Assembly: GCA_015179125.1 (NCBI GenBank)
Contig: WHVA01000064.1
Location: forward strand, 248,001-312,000
Direction of reading: 5' to 3'
Source of the DNA: Gautieria morchelliformis
Taxonomy: Eukaryota; Basidiomycota; Agaricomycetes; Gomphales; Gomphaceae
Length of the DNA stretch: 64,000 nt
This document shows, piece after piece, positions 1 through 9,562 of the stretch. The position numbers and the translations under genes are program-made. Numbering within the stretch: the first letter of the stretch is position 1; each line of letters opens with the position of its first letter. The notes below the pieces were generated by a model. The model was not told the origin of the DNA and made no database searches. It saw only the letters and a program-made list of their open reading frames with translations.

Positions 1-2255
1 TGTGGGGTAGATGTGATCGGGTCTGGCACATGCTCGCGTGGTGAGTGCTCCCCCTCGAGCGGTGCCGTGTCGTCATCGTCGTTATCTGGGATAGGGTAGA
101 GTTTGTTGTCGTTTTCGTCGAATGTAATATTTCTTGAAATTTGAACATGCTTTGAAGCTTTATTGTAATACCTCCAGGCTTTTGCATGTTCAGCTACTCC
201 GACGAATATATGTTCTTCTGCCTTTGGATCAAGTTTGGCTCGACGTTGATCCGGCACCATAACCCAGCAATTTGTCCCGAATTCCTCTAGACGTGCTATG
301 TTCGGCTTCTTGCCGAATAGTGCTTGGAACGGCGTTGCGTCATCTCCAAGCGCTCGCGTGGGTGATCGATTTTTGATATAACACGCGTAAGCCACGGCCT
401 CGGGCCAGAGTATTTTTGGCAGGTTCTTGGCAAATATCATTGCCCGTGCGTGCTCGAGTAAGGTCCGGTTGAGTCGTTCGGCAATTCCATTCTGGGCTGG
501 GGAGTATGGAGCTGTGGTCTCCATGATAATGCCATATTTTGCACAAAATTCCTTGAAATTTTTATTGACATATTCCCCTCCATTATCTGAGCGAAACCTC
601 TTCAGTTTCTGACCTGTTTGGGTCTCGAGGAATGCCTTGTACGTCTCGAAGTGTTTGAGCGCTTCATCTTTGGTGCTCCCGAAATAAATGACTGTGTACC
701 TAGATTTGATATCCGTGAAAGAATAAAAGTACTTTTCACGTGATGGTCCCTCGGTCTGGGCAGGTCCCCATACATCGGATACTGTCAGGTCACCGACCTG
801 TTCTACAGTGTCCTCGGCTCTTTTGGGGAACGGCTCCACATGCCGCTTGCCTTGTATGCATGCCTTGCACTGGCTCGGCTCGTTTGACTCGTCGATCTCA
901 AGTCCAGTAACTAGGTTGTTAGATTTCAACATTTTAATTGAGTTTATGTTGACGTGCCCGAGTATCCTGTGCCATTTGTCCCATGACCGTCCTTTTGCCG
1001 CTGCGGCAAAGTCCCGTGCCTCGACTGATCGAGTGACCCGTGCCTTCATACAGAATAACCGCCCGCGCTTCTGTCCCTGTGCGAAGGTAACTCCGGCGCG
1101 TGATTTGAATTCGACGCCGGTGCCTGAAAATGTGGCCGTGTTGCCCTTATCAGTTAAACGCCCTACGCTGATAAGGTTGTTCGGCGCATCTGGTGCGTGT
1201 TTGGCGTCACGTAGCTCAATCGTGTTCGTCTTGGCACCGATCTTGAATTCCATGTATATAGTGCCTCGGCCTTGTGTATGTAGTACCGCACCGGGTGAAA
1301 TTCCTTCGATTTCTGATGGTTCCTCGGCATAGCTAGCGAAATCATTTCGGCTTCTAGCTATGTGTGTTGTTGCCGCTGAATCGGCTAACCAGTCGGATGC
1401 GGATATAGCACTGTATGCTACCTCCTTAGATACAAATGCGAAGTCCTTTTCTTCTGCTTGTTTGACTGTTTCTTTGTTCCCTGATTTGAACCATTTCGGT
1501 GCTTGGCCCTCCTTGCCGCCACCTTTCGCCCAACAGTCCTTCACGTAATGACCCTTCTTGCCGCAATTTCGGCACTTTCCCTTTGTTGCTCCTGAGTCAT
1601 CTTTCCTGGTCCTGTGACGTTGTTGCGCCTTAAGTGCCGTCTGCCGTGCCGATCCAGCTTTCCGTGCTCGATCCTCATCGAGGACCCGAGCTATTAATAT
1701 ATCAGCTGTTGTCCCGGCTCCACTGGCGTTTACTGCCGTAATAAACGCCGACCAAGAATCTGGTAATGACGTCAGCAACGTGTTCAAGAACTCGGTGTCA
1801 CTGATGTAATGCCCCCGCGCATTCAATTCCTGTTGAATGCCGCGGAGCTTGCGTACGTGCTCCTCCATGTTTGCGCCGTCCTCGGCAAGCGTCCGGAAGA
1901 AGTCTCTTCGGAGATTTACAATCCCCACTGCTCCCTTAGATTCGAATATAGCTTGTAGACTAGTCCATACAGCAAACGCAGACATCGTCTGATTGATGTA
2001 AACTAGTTGTTCATCGGCAACTCTGAGGCAAATCTCTTTTCTAGCTTTCTTGTCCTTCCTTCTCCAATCGTCGATCTCCTGCTGTTCGGTCGCAGTGACG
2101 TTGTCGGCATTTGCCGGTCTCGGTTCCGTCTCCCTGCCGATAGCCACGTCCCACAGATCTGAGTCATCGAGTATCCACTCGAGCCGCCGGCGCCACGCCG
2201 CGTAGTTATCCCCGTTCAAGGGGTCGATCTTGTACGTGTTGTTGCTACTCGACAT
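1..2255 (-). CDS. Copia-A Gag-Pol, 5' part (runs off the left edge)
   Basis: Reading from the ATG at 2255 the frame stays open for about 751 codons to the window edge. Order: a UBN2-type Gag; a CCHC knuckle (CRNCGKKGHYVKDC, from about residue 228); a retropepsin-like site DSAATTH near residue 292 (the family norm is DSG, so Ala for Gly is a variant); then integrase with an HHCC finger and the catalytic series DVWGP, SDNGGEY and NGIAERLNRT. Reverse transcriptase and RNase H lie beyond the edge. This order (integrase before RT) defines Ty1/Copia. No stop or frameshift was found, unlike every other element here, so it could belong to an active copy. The long ORFs on the plus strand in this interval are antisense shadows. 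Confidence 0.9.
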   Translation of the reverse strand, partial: MSSSNNTYKIDPLNGDNYAAWRRRLEWILDDSDLWDVAIGRETEPRPANADNVTATEQQEIDDWRRKDKKARKEICLRVADEQLVYINQTMSAFAVWTSLQAIFESKGAVGIVNLRRDFFRTLAEDGANMEEHVRKLRGIQQELNARGHYISDTEFLNTLLTSLPDSWSAFITAVNASGAGTTADILIARVLDEDRARKAGSARQTALKAQQRHRTRKDDSGATKGKCRNCGKKGHYVKDCWAKGGGKEGQAPKWFKSGNKETVKQAEEKDFAFVSKEVAYSAISASDWLADSAATTHIARSRNDFASYAEEPSEIEGISPGAVLHTQGRGTIYMEFKIGAKTNTIELRDAKHAPDAPNNLISVGRLTDKGNTATFSGTGVEFKSRAGVTFAQGQKRGRLFCMKARVTRSVEARDFAAAAKGRSWDKWHRILGHVNINSIKMLKSNNLVTGLEIDESNEPSQCKACIQGKRHVEPFPKRAEDTVEQVGDLTVSDVWGPAQTEGPSREKYFYSFTDIKSRYTVIYFGSTKDEALKHFETYKAFLETQTGQKLKRFRSDNGGEYVNKNFKEFCAKYGIIMETTAPYSPAQNGIAERLNRTLLEHARAMIFAKNLPKILWPEAVAYACYIKNRSPTRALGDDATPFQALFGKKPNIARLEEFGTNCWVMVPDQRRAKLDPKAEEHIFVGVAEHAKAWRYYNKASKHVQISRNITFDENDNKLYPIPDNDDDDTAPLEGEHSPREHVPDPITSTP

Positions 2256-2322
2256 CGTCGATCGGTATTGAGTTATTGGAGTATAGAGCGTAGTTAGATT
2301 TGTAGTAGTTTAGTTATGCGCG

Positions 2323-2334
2323 GGGCCCATAACC
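2323..2334 (-). other. Copia-A primer binding site
   Basis: On the minus strand this reads GGTTATGGGCCC, directly after the LTR. It is complementary to the anticodon stem-loop of eukaryotic initiator tRNA-Met (GGGCCCAUAACC), the half-tRNA priming known for Copia-type elements. The same 12-mer occurs in Copia-C at 33796-33807. The tRNA match is from general knowledge, not from this genome. Confidence 0.65.
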
Positions 2335-2336
2335 TG

Positions 2337-2604
2337 TGGAACGAAGGAGATATAATGATCTGATATTCTATCTTGATCTCAAGTAGATCGTTCCTTTATA
2401 TACAAAATATGGTGTCCATTATATTACCAATCCCTTCGAGCTGCTGTGCCGATGCGATGCCGGTGCACCAGTAACCCGGGTCGAGAGCGATCTCGAACCT
2501 CCGGCTAAATGCGTGCCGGCTCTGCCTCGGCGGTGTCATCGTCCCGATTACTAACAGTGCCGCTCCACGACGGCAATTCCGACTCGATATATGTGAGTGT
2601 TCCA
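2337..2604 (-). repeat. Copia-A 5' LTR
   Basis: About 268 bp bounded by TGGAAC at 2337 and GTTCCA at 2604, a perfect 6-bp inverted repeat of the TG..CA type. It lies just upstream of the primer site and Gag. A minus-strand TATATAAA at 2395-2402 would be the promoter TATA box. The 3' LTR is off the window, so ends and target duplication cannot be confirmed, but the right end coincides with the start of sequence shared with the F-box-like gene at 7.5 kb. Confidence 0.65.
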
Positions 2605-2680
2605 CCATCCATCACGCCACTGCTGCCGCCACCCACGCTGCACTCCCACTCGCTGCGCTGCCATTCTCCCGGCCGACTTG
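2605..2680 (+). pseudogene. Fragment shared with the F-box-like gene (inverted relative copy)
   Basis: About 73 bp here match the reverse complement of 7470-7530. A run of more than 30 identical bases encodes PPSITPLLPPPT in both places, followed by a diverging stretch. It begins exactly at the outer edge of the Copia-A LTR, so Copia-A probably landed in, or cut short, a second copy of that gene. Too short to say more. Confidence 0.45.
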
Positions 2681-3399
2681 TAGATTATTATATGAAACAA
2701 ATTGGTGAAAGATATCCTGTTTCTGGGCGCACTCAAACTAGGAAATGTGATTGATTTTCTATTTAAACAGAGGTTTAGTGTGCATCAGCGGTTTAAGAGT
2801 CATATTTGAGTGTTGATATACCTCGGTTCGATATTTCCGACGCCTTTGTTTCTGCGCAGTTTCTCATCAATAATCTTTTTCCGCTGAGTGAAATTTTAGT
2901 TACTTGTGTCACAATAATGCAATGTTGCGTTGATTAAATCATGGAGCAGTATAGCTCACGGGGTACTCATCCATTTTAGTTACTTGTGTCGTGACGGTAA
3001 TTCAATGTTGCACTGATTAAATCATGGAACAGTTATGTAAAATCACGGCGCTCACGGGGCCCCCATACTATTTGGATTGCACAACCGAGGCTTTAGCGCG
3101 ACCTGAACCCGGTTGGGGGGCCCTCCGAGCCTCGATCGAGTCGGTGGATGGTCGGTCCTCTTCGTGCGCCTGGGAGACGCAATAAACCCTGGATACAAAT
3201 TAAATTCCTTTCGTTTACTTTGTTTATGGTTTATTTTTTATGTTCATGGTATTATAGTATTCAAATAAAAACATTGTAACATTTACTGGTAAAGGTCTGG
3301 CTTAAGCAGACACGCGCGGGAACATTACCTAAGGCATCTAAGATGGGGACGAGCTGGGCTCCCGTCGCTGCGTCGCTGACACTGACGCCTCTCCCAGAA
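2681..3399. other. Non-coding stretch with a short tandem duplication
   Basis: No convincing gene. Two copies of a roughly 80-bp unit lie at about 2892-2965 and 2973-3060; both carry TTTAGTTACTTGTGTC, then a TTGATTAAATCATGGA(G/A)CAG core, then CTCACGGGG. The stretch 3190-3300 is AT-rich. Confidence 0.5.
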
Positions 3400-4107
3400 C
3401 CCACTGCATCTGCTCTTCGACCAGCGCATTAAAATCCACATCCGCAAGGACATCCGTGTGCGTAGCCTCCCTCCCGCTAACCCGTCCGGCGCGGGGGTGG
3501 GGGGCGGCGGGGCGCACGGCGGCGATGAGGACGAGAATGATTATGAGGTGGTCGAGATGAGGACATGGCGATGCGTGGGGCGGAGATAGCGGGAGACGGA
3601 AGCTGACTAGGCCGGAGGAGGAGCAAGGCGGCCATTCGCTTGTACAACAGCAGCAGCACCTGAGTCGAAGACACGGTCAGAGTCAGCGTGATAGACCCCG
3701 CGCTGACGGGCGCGCGCGCCCCGCCGCCGCACTATGGAGATGCCAGCCCCGGGGCTGCGGCTGCCGCGGCGACGCCGCCAGTGTCAGGAGCTGCTGTCGG
3801 CCTGCAGCCCCGCCCCCGCGCCGCCGCCGACGCAGTGAACGACCAAGTACCGCCGGACCGATGCGTACCCTCGCCGGCGCCGCTGAGTCTCAACACCAGC
3901 AACCTCATCACGCGGGCCAGCACCCTTTCCCACCACCTCAACCGCTACACAACCTCGGCCCCGCGAGGAGAGCACGCGGAGCCCGAGTATCGCGTGACGA
4001 GTGAGGGCGGCGAGGGTGCGGGGGCGTATCTGAGGCTGCCGCCGGGCCCTTTGCCGTCGGACCCGCCTGGGCCGGGGAGGGAGGGTTGGCGGGCAGCGTA
4101 TGGGTGA
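3400..4107 (+). CDS. Possible C-terminal exons of an unrecognised host protein
   Basis: An open stretch from about 3400, after a CTCTCCCAG acceptor-like site, reads a charged segment (LLFDQRIKIHIRKDIRVRSL) and then a Gly/Asp/Glu-rich segment to about 3530. A branch-like CTGAC at about 3603 and the next open frame (about 3670-4107) suggest one intron. The last part is Ala/Pro-rich, then NLITRASTLSHHLNRYTTSA, and ends at 4107. Composition is very GC-rich. Antisense frames are also open (including a hydrophobic LIIILVLIAAV run near 3520), so strand choice is not certain. No family recognised and no upstream exon found; it may be a gene remnant. Confidence 0.3.
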
Positions 4108-6217
4108 GAGGGTGAGAGTATAGGCTCAGGTGAGTTTTCGATGATAGCTACCTTTTTGGTGGGGATGGTGAGAGGATGAGTGGTGGTGTCGAAGTTGGGG
4201 ACGGGGTTTTATATCATTTTTGGGCGGCTTTTTGTTTTCCTTACGTTTGGGGCTTCTCGTGTGGTGCCGGGCGTGAGCGGAGGTGGTGCCTCGCCTGTGA
4301 GTGGGGGTGAGGTGACAGTGAGCTCTTGGGTGAGCGCGTGGTCGTTTTTTTTGTTTCCTCGGCTTTGGGAATCAACTCGAATGACATGAACTGAATGCGA
4401 GAAGCAGAAGTATCGCTGCCTCGTAGAGCCTTTATTTTCAGCCTTTAATCCCAGATGGGGATGGAAGCGGCTGCGCTATGCATATGGCCTTGTTCCATTC
4501 CTGCATTCGACGATGGCGTTCCCAATCGAAGCGTTCGGAGTTGTCGGGCGTTGGCCTTCGACGAACTGGGTTCCCGGAGCCGACCCGCCTTTGGACGCGA
4601 CCTACGTCCAGTCCCGGCTCCCGACTCCGGTCTCTACACCTCATTCACAGATACCCTCTCCCACTCATTCCCAAGCGGATACGTGTCTGCTCTCCGTCCG
4701 CTCTTGGGCGCAAGGACGGGACGAGAGTGGCGACGCGTTCGGTTCAACTTTCGGCTTTTGGCGGTAATGCCAACAACACGCACGGCTCGCGCTCCCGATA
4801 GGTTACCCCCTTTGAGCTCAATCTGGTGTTCACTGCCTCTGGAATCTCGACTGGCACCGAGGAGGTTCAGGCGCGCCCGTCGGAAATAAGGGGTGTATGC
4901 TCGCTGGGCTGATTGATAATGAGAATCTACGATCTAACAATTTTTTGGGATTGAACCTTCTACACATGTTCCTTTTCTGTTTCCGCCTTTCTCCCCATAA
5001 GTAATACCGAGGGTGCTTAATCTTCTCTGGCGCTCCGTGGTCGAATTGCGGCTGCATAATACTGGCCATTTGGGGTGCTATATCCCCAGCGAAATTGGCG
5101 CGCGAGTCCTGGCGACGTTCGGGGTGCTGGTGGACTCGTGCACCTGACGCTGATTGAATTCCTCTTCCCACTGGCTTGACTTCCGCCCTCCTTCTATGGC
5201 TTTCTGTGTTGCATCCGTCTGTATAATATGGACAAGTAGACAGCGGGGAGGAAGTATCGGTGGCAGTGGGAGGCCTGTAGTCATCTTCGCTGCGTGGCGG
5301 ACAGGCCTCTCGCTTGCAGTGCGAATGTGATCATCGATGTTCCAGTCCTAGCCAAGCAACCGTCGTGCCACAAAGATAAGCCAGATCTAGATCGTGCTCG
5401 TGACTTTAGGTTGAGTTGAATGTGGCCGTACTCACCAGTGGCAAGTTGCCCTCGTGATACGCCCGTCCGCCTGTAGTGTTTCGCTGGAGCTCCTGGGAAC
5501 GTCTGATGGAGCTGCCCGATCGAAGCAGCGCGTGGGGGTGCGGCGGTATGCTGATATCAATCGAGGCGCCAAATCGCGTACCTCAAGACCCTTGCGAAGA
5601 ACGAAAATGGCGACGCGCCGATAATTCCCGCCTTGCCATGCGTAAATTTAGCGGTGCTCCTACACCATGGCGAAAGGGTGTCCGTCTGCGCACGACGAAG
5701 GCATCAATGGTGATGTTCACCGGGAGGGAGAGAAAAGTTAGCCCAATATTATATTCGCCGAACAGTTGACACATGGTTACATAATATGCGCGACTCAGAC
5801 AGCAACACGTTTCTAATAGCTCCTGGTCGACGAACTGTTGTGAAAGGGGAGATGGCGGCACTACATCCTGCGGAAGTAAATATCATGGAAACGGTCGATC
5901 CGGACGTCTGGAACGTTCGTATTTCCTGATCAGCCCATCTTTGGAAGTTCATAATAACCATAATAATCAACTACATGGATCGTAATTGAGCGGGAGATTT
6001 AAACAACACCAAGTGGAGGGTCAACGAGTTTGAGACGGCACAGCGTGCAGTCCCTGCGGAAGAACACTCGTAATCATGTGCTGGGACTGGCAGACTGAGT
6101 GTTAGCTTAGTCAGAGGCTGAATCCGACAGTTTTTTTAATTAGAGACCACGCCATCCGCCATCTACTAACCAGCAGGCCGAGCGAAACCGACATGTACTA
6201 GTCTATTTCAAGGAGAT
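4108..6217. other. No gene recognised
   Basis: Several overlapping frames of 60-145 codons on both strands (for example 4455-4889 plus, 5583-5861 minus), none with a domain I recognise or consistent splice joins. Base composition is mixed. It may hold decayed exons of the F-box-like family, but I cannot support one. Confidence 0.4.
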
Positions 6218-7590
6218 TCACCTGGCTATCGGCTTGGGGAATTTAATTTTTGTCATACTCCATACACCCTCCCGTCCCTCCCGGCCAGGGAAATCCACTG
6301 GTGTGGCAGTTTCACGCCATCTATTCACAAGGTTCGTGTTTCCGTGGATATACCCACTGAATATCAGTGACGGTTCCCCTGGTGTCTGCAGCACAAGCCA
6401 AGAGCATCAATGGCATGTGCATAAGAAGCAAACAAGGGCGTACTGCAACGCTAAAGAGCAGGACAAGGCCATCCCAGTCTCTGACACGACCGTAGTAGGC
6501 CTTGTCACCCCATACGGAACTGAAGCGATCCCCGGTCTGCATATACGCATGATTCAAAAGACAAATATGTTCAACGCTCCTTGTACGTACCTGAGCAGTT
6601 AGAACGACATCGTAGACACCATCTCTGTAGTGACCAGTCCGTCTGAATTCTTCATCCAGTACCCCTCTTGTGGCTGTGACCGGATCATAAATATCGTAGG
6701 TAGACGGCCCGCATGGTGCTGGGGTTATCGAAGGACAAGCATAGCTCGCGCTATTGACCAGCAAAGGACTAAGGAGGTGATGGTCATATAGATATATAGG
6801 AACACACCTCAGTCTCGCTCATGACTACACCCTGCGGCAACCAAGCTTTGAACACGCCTTCGCTTCTGAAGTCCTGACTCGAGTCGTTATACCCGAGCAA
6901 TTGAGAAGGGTCGTGAGCATGATATTCACTGGGTTATTCAAACCCTGAGATTATGTGCACATTGTGTAATGCAATCGAGGCTCACCGAAGCTGAAACTGC
7001 ATCGGTCGAGGATATGCATGAAGAAGCGGAGAACTGGCAGCATCTGCCAAAGGCTGTGGAGCCAGAAGATCATCGAATTGTTCCAGCAGAATCTCCTTGA
7101 CGCAATAGAGTGAAGGCGACGATAATATGGTTTAGAAAAGAGACCTACGAAACAGCGGCCAACCCACGTACCTTTTAGCATCCCGGGCGTGAACACACGC
7201 CGTCTGATCATGGGTGGCATCCACGGGATGTAGCAAGTGAGCAGACGGATCCAGTCATGCTCATATTGCTCACTACCACAACCCTGACCCCAGTCTGCAA
7301 ACATAGTTGTTGGGCTCCCGTATCCTTGTGGAAGAAGCATCGCCATCTCGGCTCCGGCTGCCTCAAGACGGACGGCACAGTTCAAGAACACTGTTGGCAC
7401 AAGAAGCGAGTGGGTGAAGGGAAGAGTGAAGCCGAAGTAGTCTTGTAGAGAAGTCGTCCGGGAGAATGGCAGCGCCGCGAGAGGGAGGGCAGACGTGGGT
7501 GGCGGCAGCAGTGGCGTGATGGATGGCGGAACGTGGAAGGAAGTTATGGGGGCGTGGATGGATGTATACTGATGGATGTCGAGTGAGGAA
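6218..7590 (-). pseudogene. F-box-like agaric family gene, multi-exon, probably decayed
   Basis: Exonic blocks read in order on the minus strand. About 7590-7175: Pro-rich start, then DYFGF, VFLNCAVRLEAAGAEM and IPWMPPMIRRRVFTPGMLK. About 7100-6990: EILLEQFDDLL to QFQLR. About 6880-6812: DFRSEGVFKAWLPQGVVM. Then 6768-6591 (YDIYDPVTATRGVLDEEFRR to YDVVLTAQ), 6536-6444 (GRVRDWDGLVLL) and 6385-6218 (IFSGYIHG, NRWRETATPVDFPG). The last three joins use 54-58 bp introns in phase. The GRVRDWDGL, NRWRETxTPVDFPG and VNCAV/RAAGAEM blocks recall a large lineage-specific agaric family often annotated beside F-box proteins; function unknown. Two upstream joins do not keep phase, and the C-terminus lacks the usual ending, so I treat it as decayed. 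I could not fix the start. Confidence 0.55.
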
Positions 7591-9163
7591 ATTTACGAAT
7601 AAAATGAATAAGTCAGTCACTTTGAATGATCCTACAACCATATGTGCAAAGGCGGCCAGTACACGGGCACGGTCAGCTTGAGTTTCACTGGAGACGCGCT
7701 CTGGTAGTATATGACTTCGTCAGACTCCACGAATACAGAAAACGATTGATTTTACCCTTGTCCGTAAACCAAAATATCCATGCTGCCATCGCGTTTACTT
7801 CGCTATCAAATCTCCATGCACCATTTTTTTTCTTTACCCCATCGTGGAAGGATCCTCTATCTTTTATGACGCTTCTGGCAAACTTGTCGACGGCTGCGTA
7901 GGAAACTAGCTGTTGATAGTTATGGCGATTGTGTTCTAGAAACAGCACGTACGGCACCCATAGATCCCCGCGAGCCGTTTTAACCTGTTCAACGACTGAA
8001 ATATCGTGACAAGTTCTCCGGTTCTTCTCCTTGCGTGCTTGCAAGTCAGCTACTCGGTTGTCGAATTTTATTGCAAAGAAGGATTGTTCCTCGTCGATAT
8101 TGAGACGTGTATGGCTTTTGAGACGCGAAGGAGCGAAGGTATGTCTGCGGGAGGACCAGGTAGGTTGCTACCAACGATGGCGATGACGATAACTTCCAAG
8201 ACCTCGACGGGACATGGCCCCAGCCTCGAAAGAGGTATGTGGATGGGCATGGACTCGAGGAATGGGAGGATATTGGGAAACTTCAAGAGTGAAACCCGAT
8301 TGAAAGTCTTTCTGACCATTAAATCTTAAAAACCCAGCCAGAAGTAAGCATCAGAAAAATCGGGTTCCCCTGGCACCGCGGAGTTTGCCTGGGGTAAATT
8401 AAACTCAAGCGGAAGGAAGGCGTACAAATTATAGCGTATCCTGAGTGCTATACATAACTTCTGAGGGTGCTAGCTATCGCAACGTTGCGAAGGTAGATCA
8501 ATATACGGCGGAAAATCTCTCAGCCCTTACTAAAAATATTGCCCTAACTTGGTGCTCCGTGTCTACTGCCGCCCGAGTCTTTCCTCCTCCCTGGAGGACC
8601 AATGCCGCAAGATATATGGGCTTGTATATTTGTCAGGGTCGATGGTGTGTGTCAATATGATATATGGGGAGGCAGTGGTAGTGAAAGGTGGACTCACTGG
8701 GGGCATAGGAAAGTTTTTCCATGGGGAAAACCCTGAGTAAAACTGGAAAAAAGTGGTTGAATTATATTTTAATATTTTGGCCAGGGAAAACCATAACAAA
8801 CCTCTGAATTATCCTATTATTTGGCCTGCAAAATACAAGAAAAATCATAGGATTCTGGCAGGTAAAACTCTAAATAAAACCTTGAGAAGACATAGTATTA
8901 TGAATAGGTTATTTGCCCTGGAAAGACTCGATAAAAACATGAGGTTTAACATGGATTTTTCCAAGCTACAAAATCTTAACAAAACAATAATATTTTTCCA
9001 GTTAAAATTATAAACACATACATGGTAATACCCAGGTTTTCCCTGGGGGGAACATAAAGCAAACAATGAGTCTTCATGGCAGGAAAAATCACAAAAATCA
9101 ATTACTCTTATGATTTTTCCTATCTTGAAGACTCAATGTTTGCTTTGTCTTTTCAAGGGAAAA
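7591..9163. other. No gene established; AT-rich 8740-9160
   Basis: A minus frame at 7685-8044 (119 codons, VDKFARSVIKDRGSFHDG) and a plus stretch at about 8170-8290 (DNFQDLDGTWPQPRKRYVDG) look faintly coding, but neither has a partner exon or a known domain. From 8740 the DNA is AT-rich, with phrases such as GGGAAAACC repeated in both orientations. Confidence 0.35.
9058..9144. repeat. Imperfect inverted repeat (34-bp arms)
   Basis: Arm 1 at 9058-9091 and arm 2 at 9111-9144 pair at 30 of 34 positions around a 19-base loop (arms start AGCAAACA and end GGAAAAATCA). It sits 20 bp outside the Gypsy-D LTR fragment. It may be a remnant of a foldback element or a hairpin RNA source. Confidence 0.6.
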
Positions 9164-9562
9164 TGCTATGTATTGAGATTTCTGCAAGTCGGAACTAGAA
9201 AGGACAGCAGCTTCAACTTATATGTTGCGCCCCCAATGAACTATTGTCCTAAGTATTTTGGATCGTGAGTTGGAAGTCAGAAAGTATTGAACTGAGCAGA
9301 AGTCGGAATTTGGGTTGGAAGGCGGAAGGCGGAGAGATAGAGGTCTTGCAAAACTTGCTGTGCTAAGAACAGGAGATAGAGTGAAGGAAATCATGTATTG
9401 AAGGCAATTATCTGATTACAGAATAACGAGCATACATGAGAGGCTTTTATACAAAGAGCTGAGACAACATGTAATGGGGTAGTACTAAGCAAATTCCGGA
9501 GGGAGCGGAAGTCGGATAGACATATGGGGTAAATAACTAATTGGGAACAAGGGGACTACAAG
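9164..9562 (+). repeat. Gypsy-D LTR fragment, interrupted by the hAT
   Basis: Begins TGCTATGTATTGAGATTTC and follows the first roughly 400 bp of the Gypsy-D LTR at 62920 with clear but imperfect identity (shared blocks such as TATTGTCCTAAGTATTT, GTGCTAAGAACAGGAGAT and CTTTTATACAAAGAGCTGAG). Homology stops at 9562, exactly where the hAT end begins, so the hAT inserted in it. The remaining 290 bp of the LTR are not seen on the far side. Confidence 0.75.
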
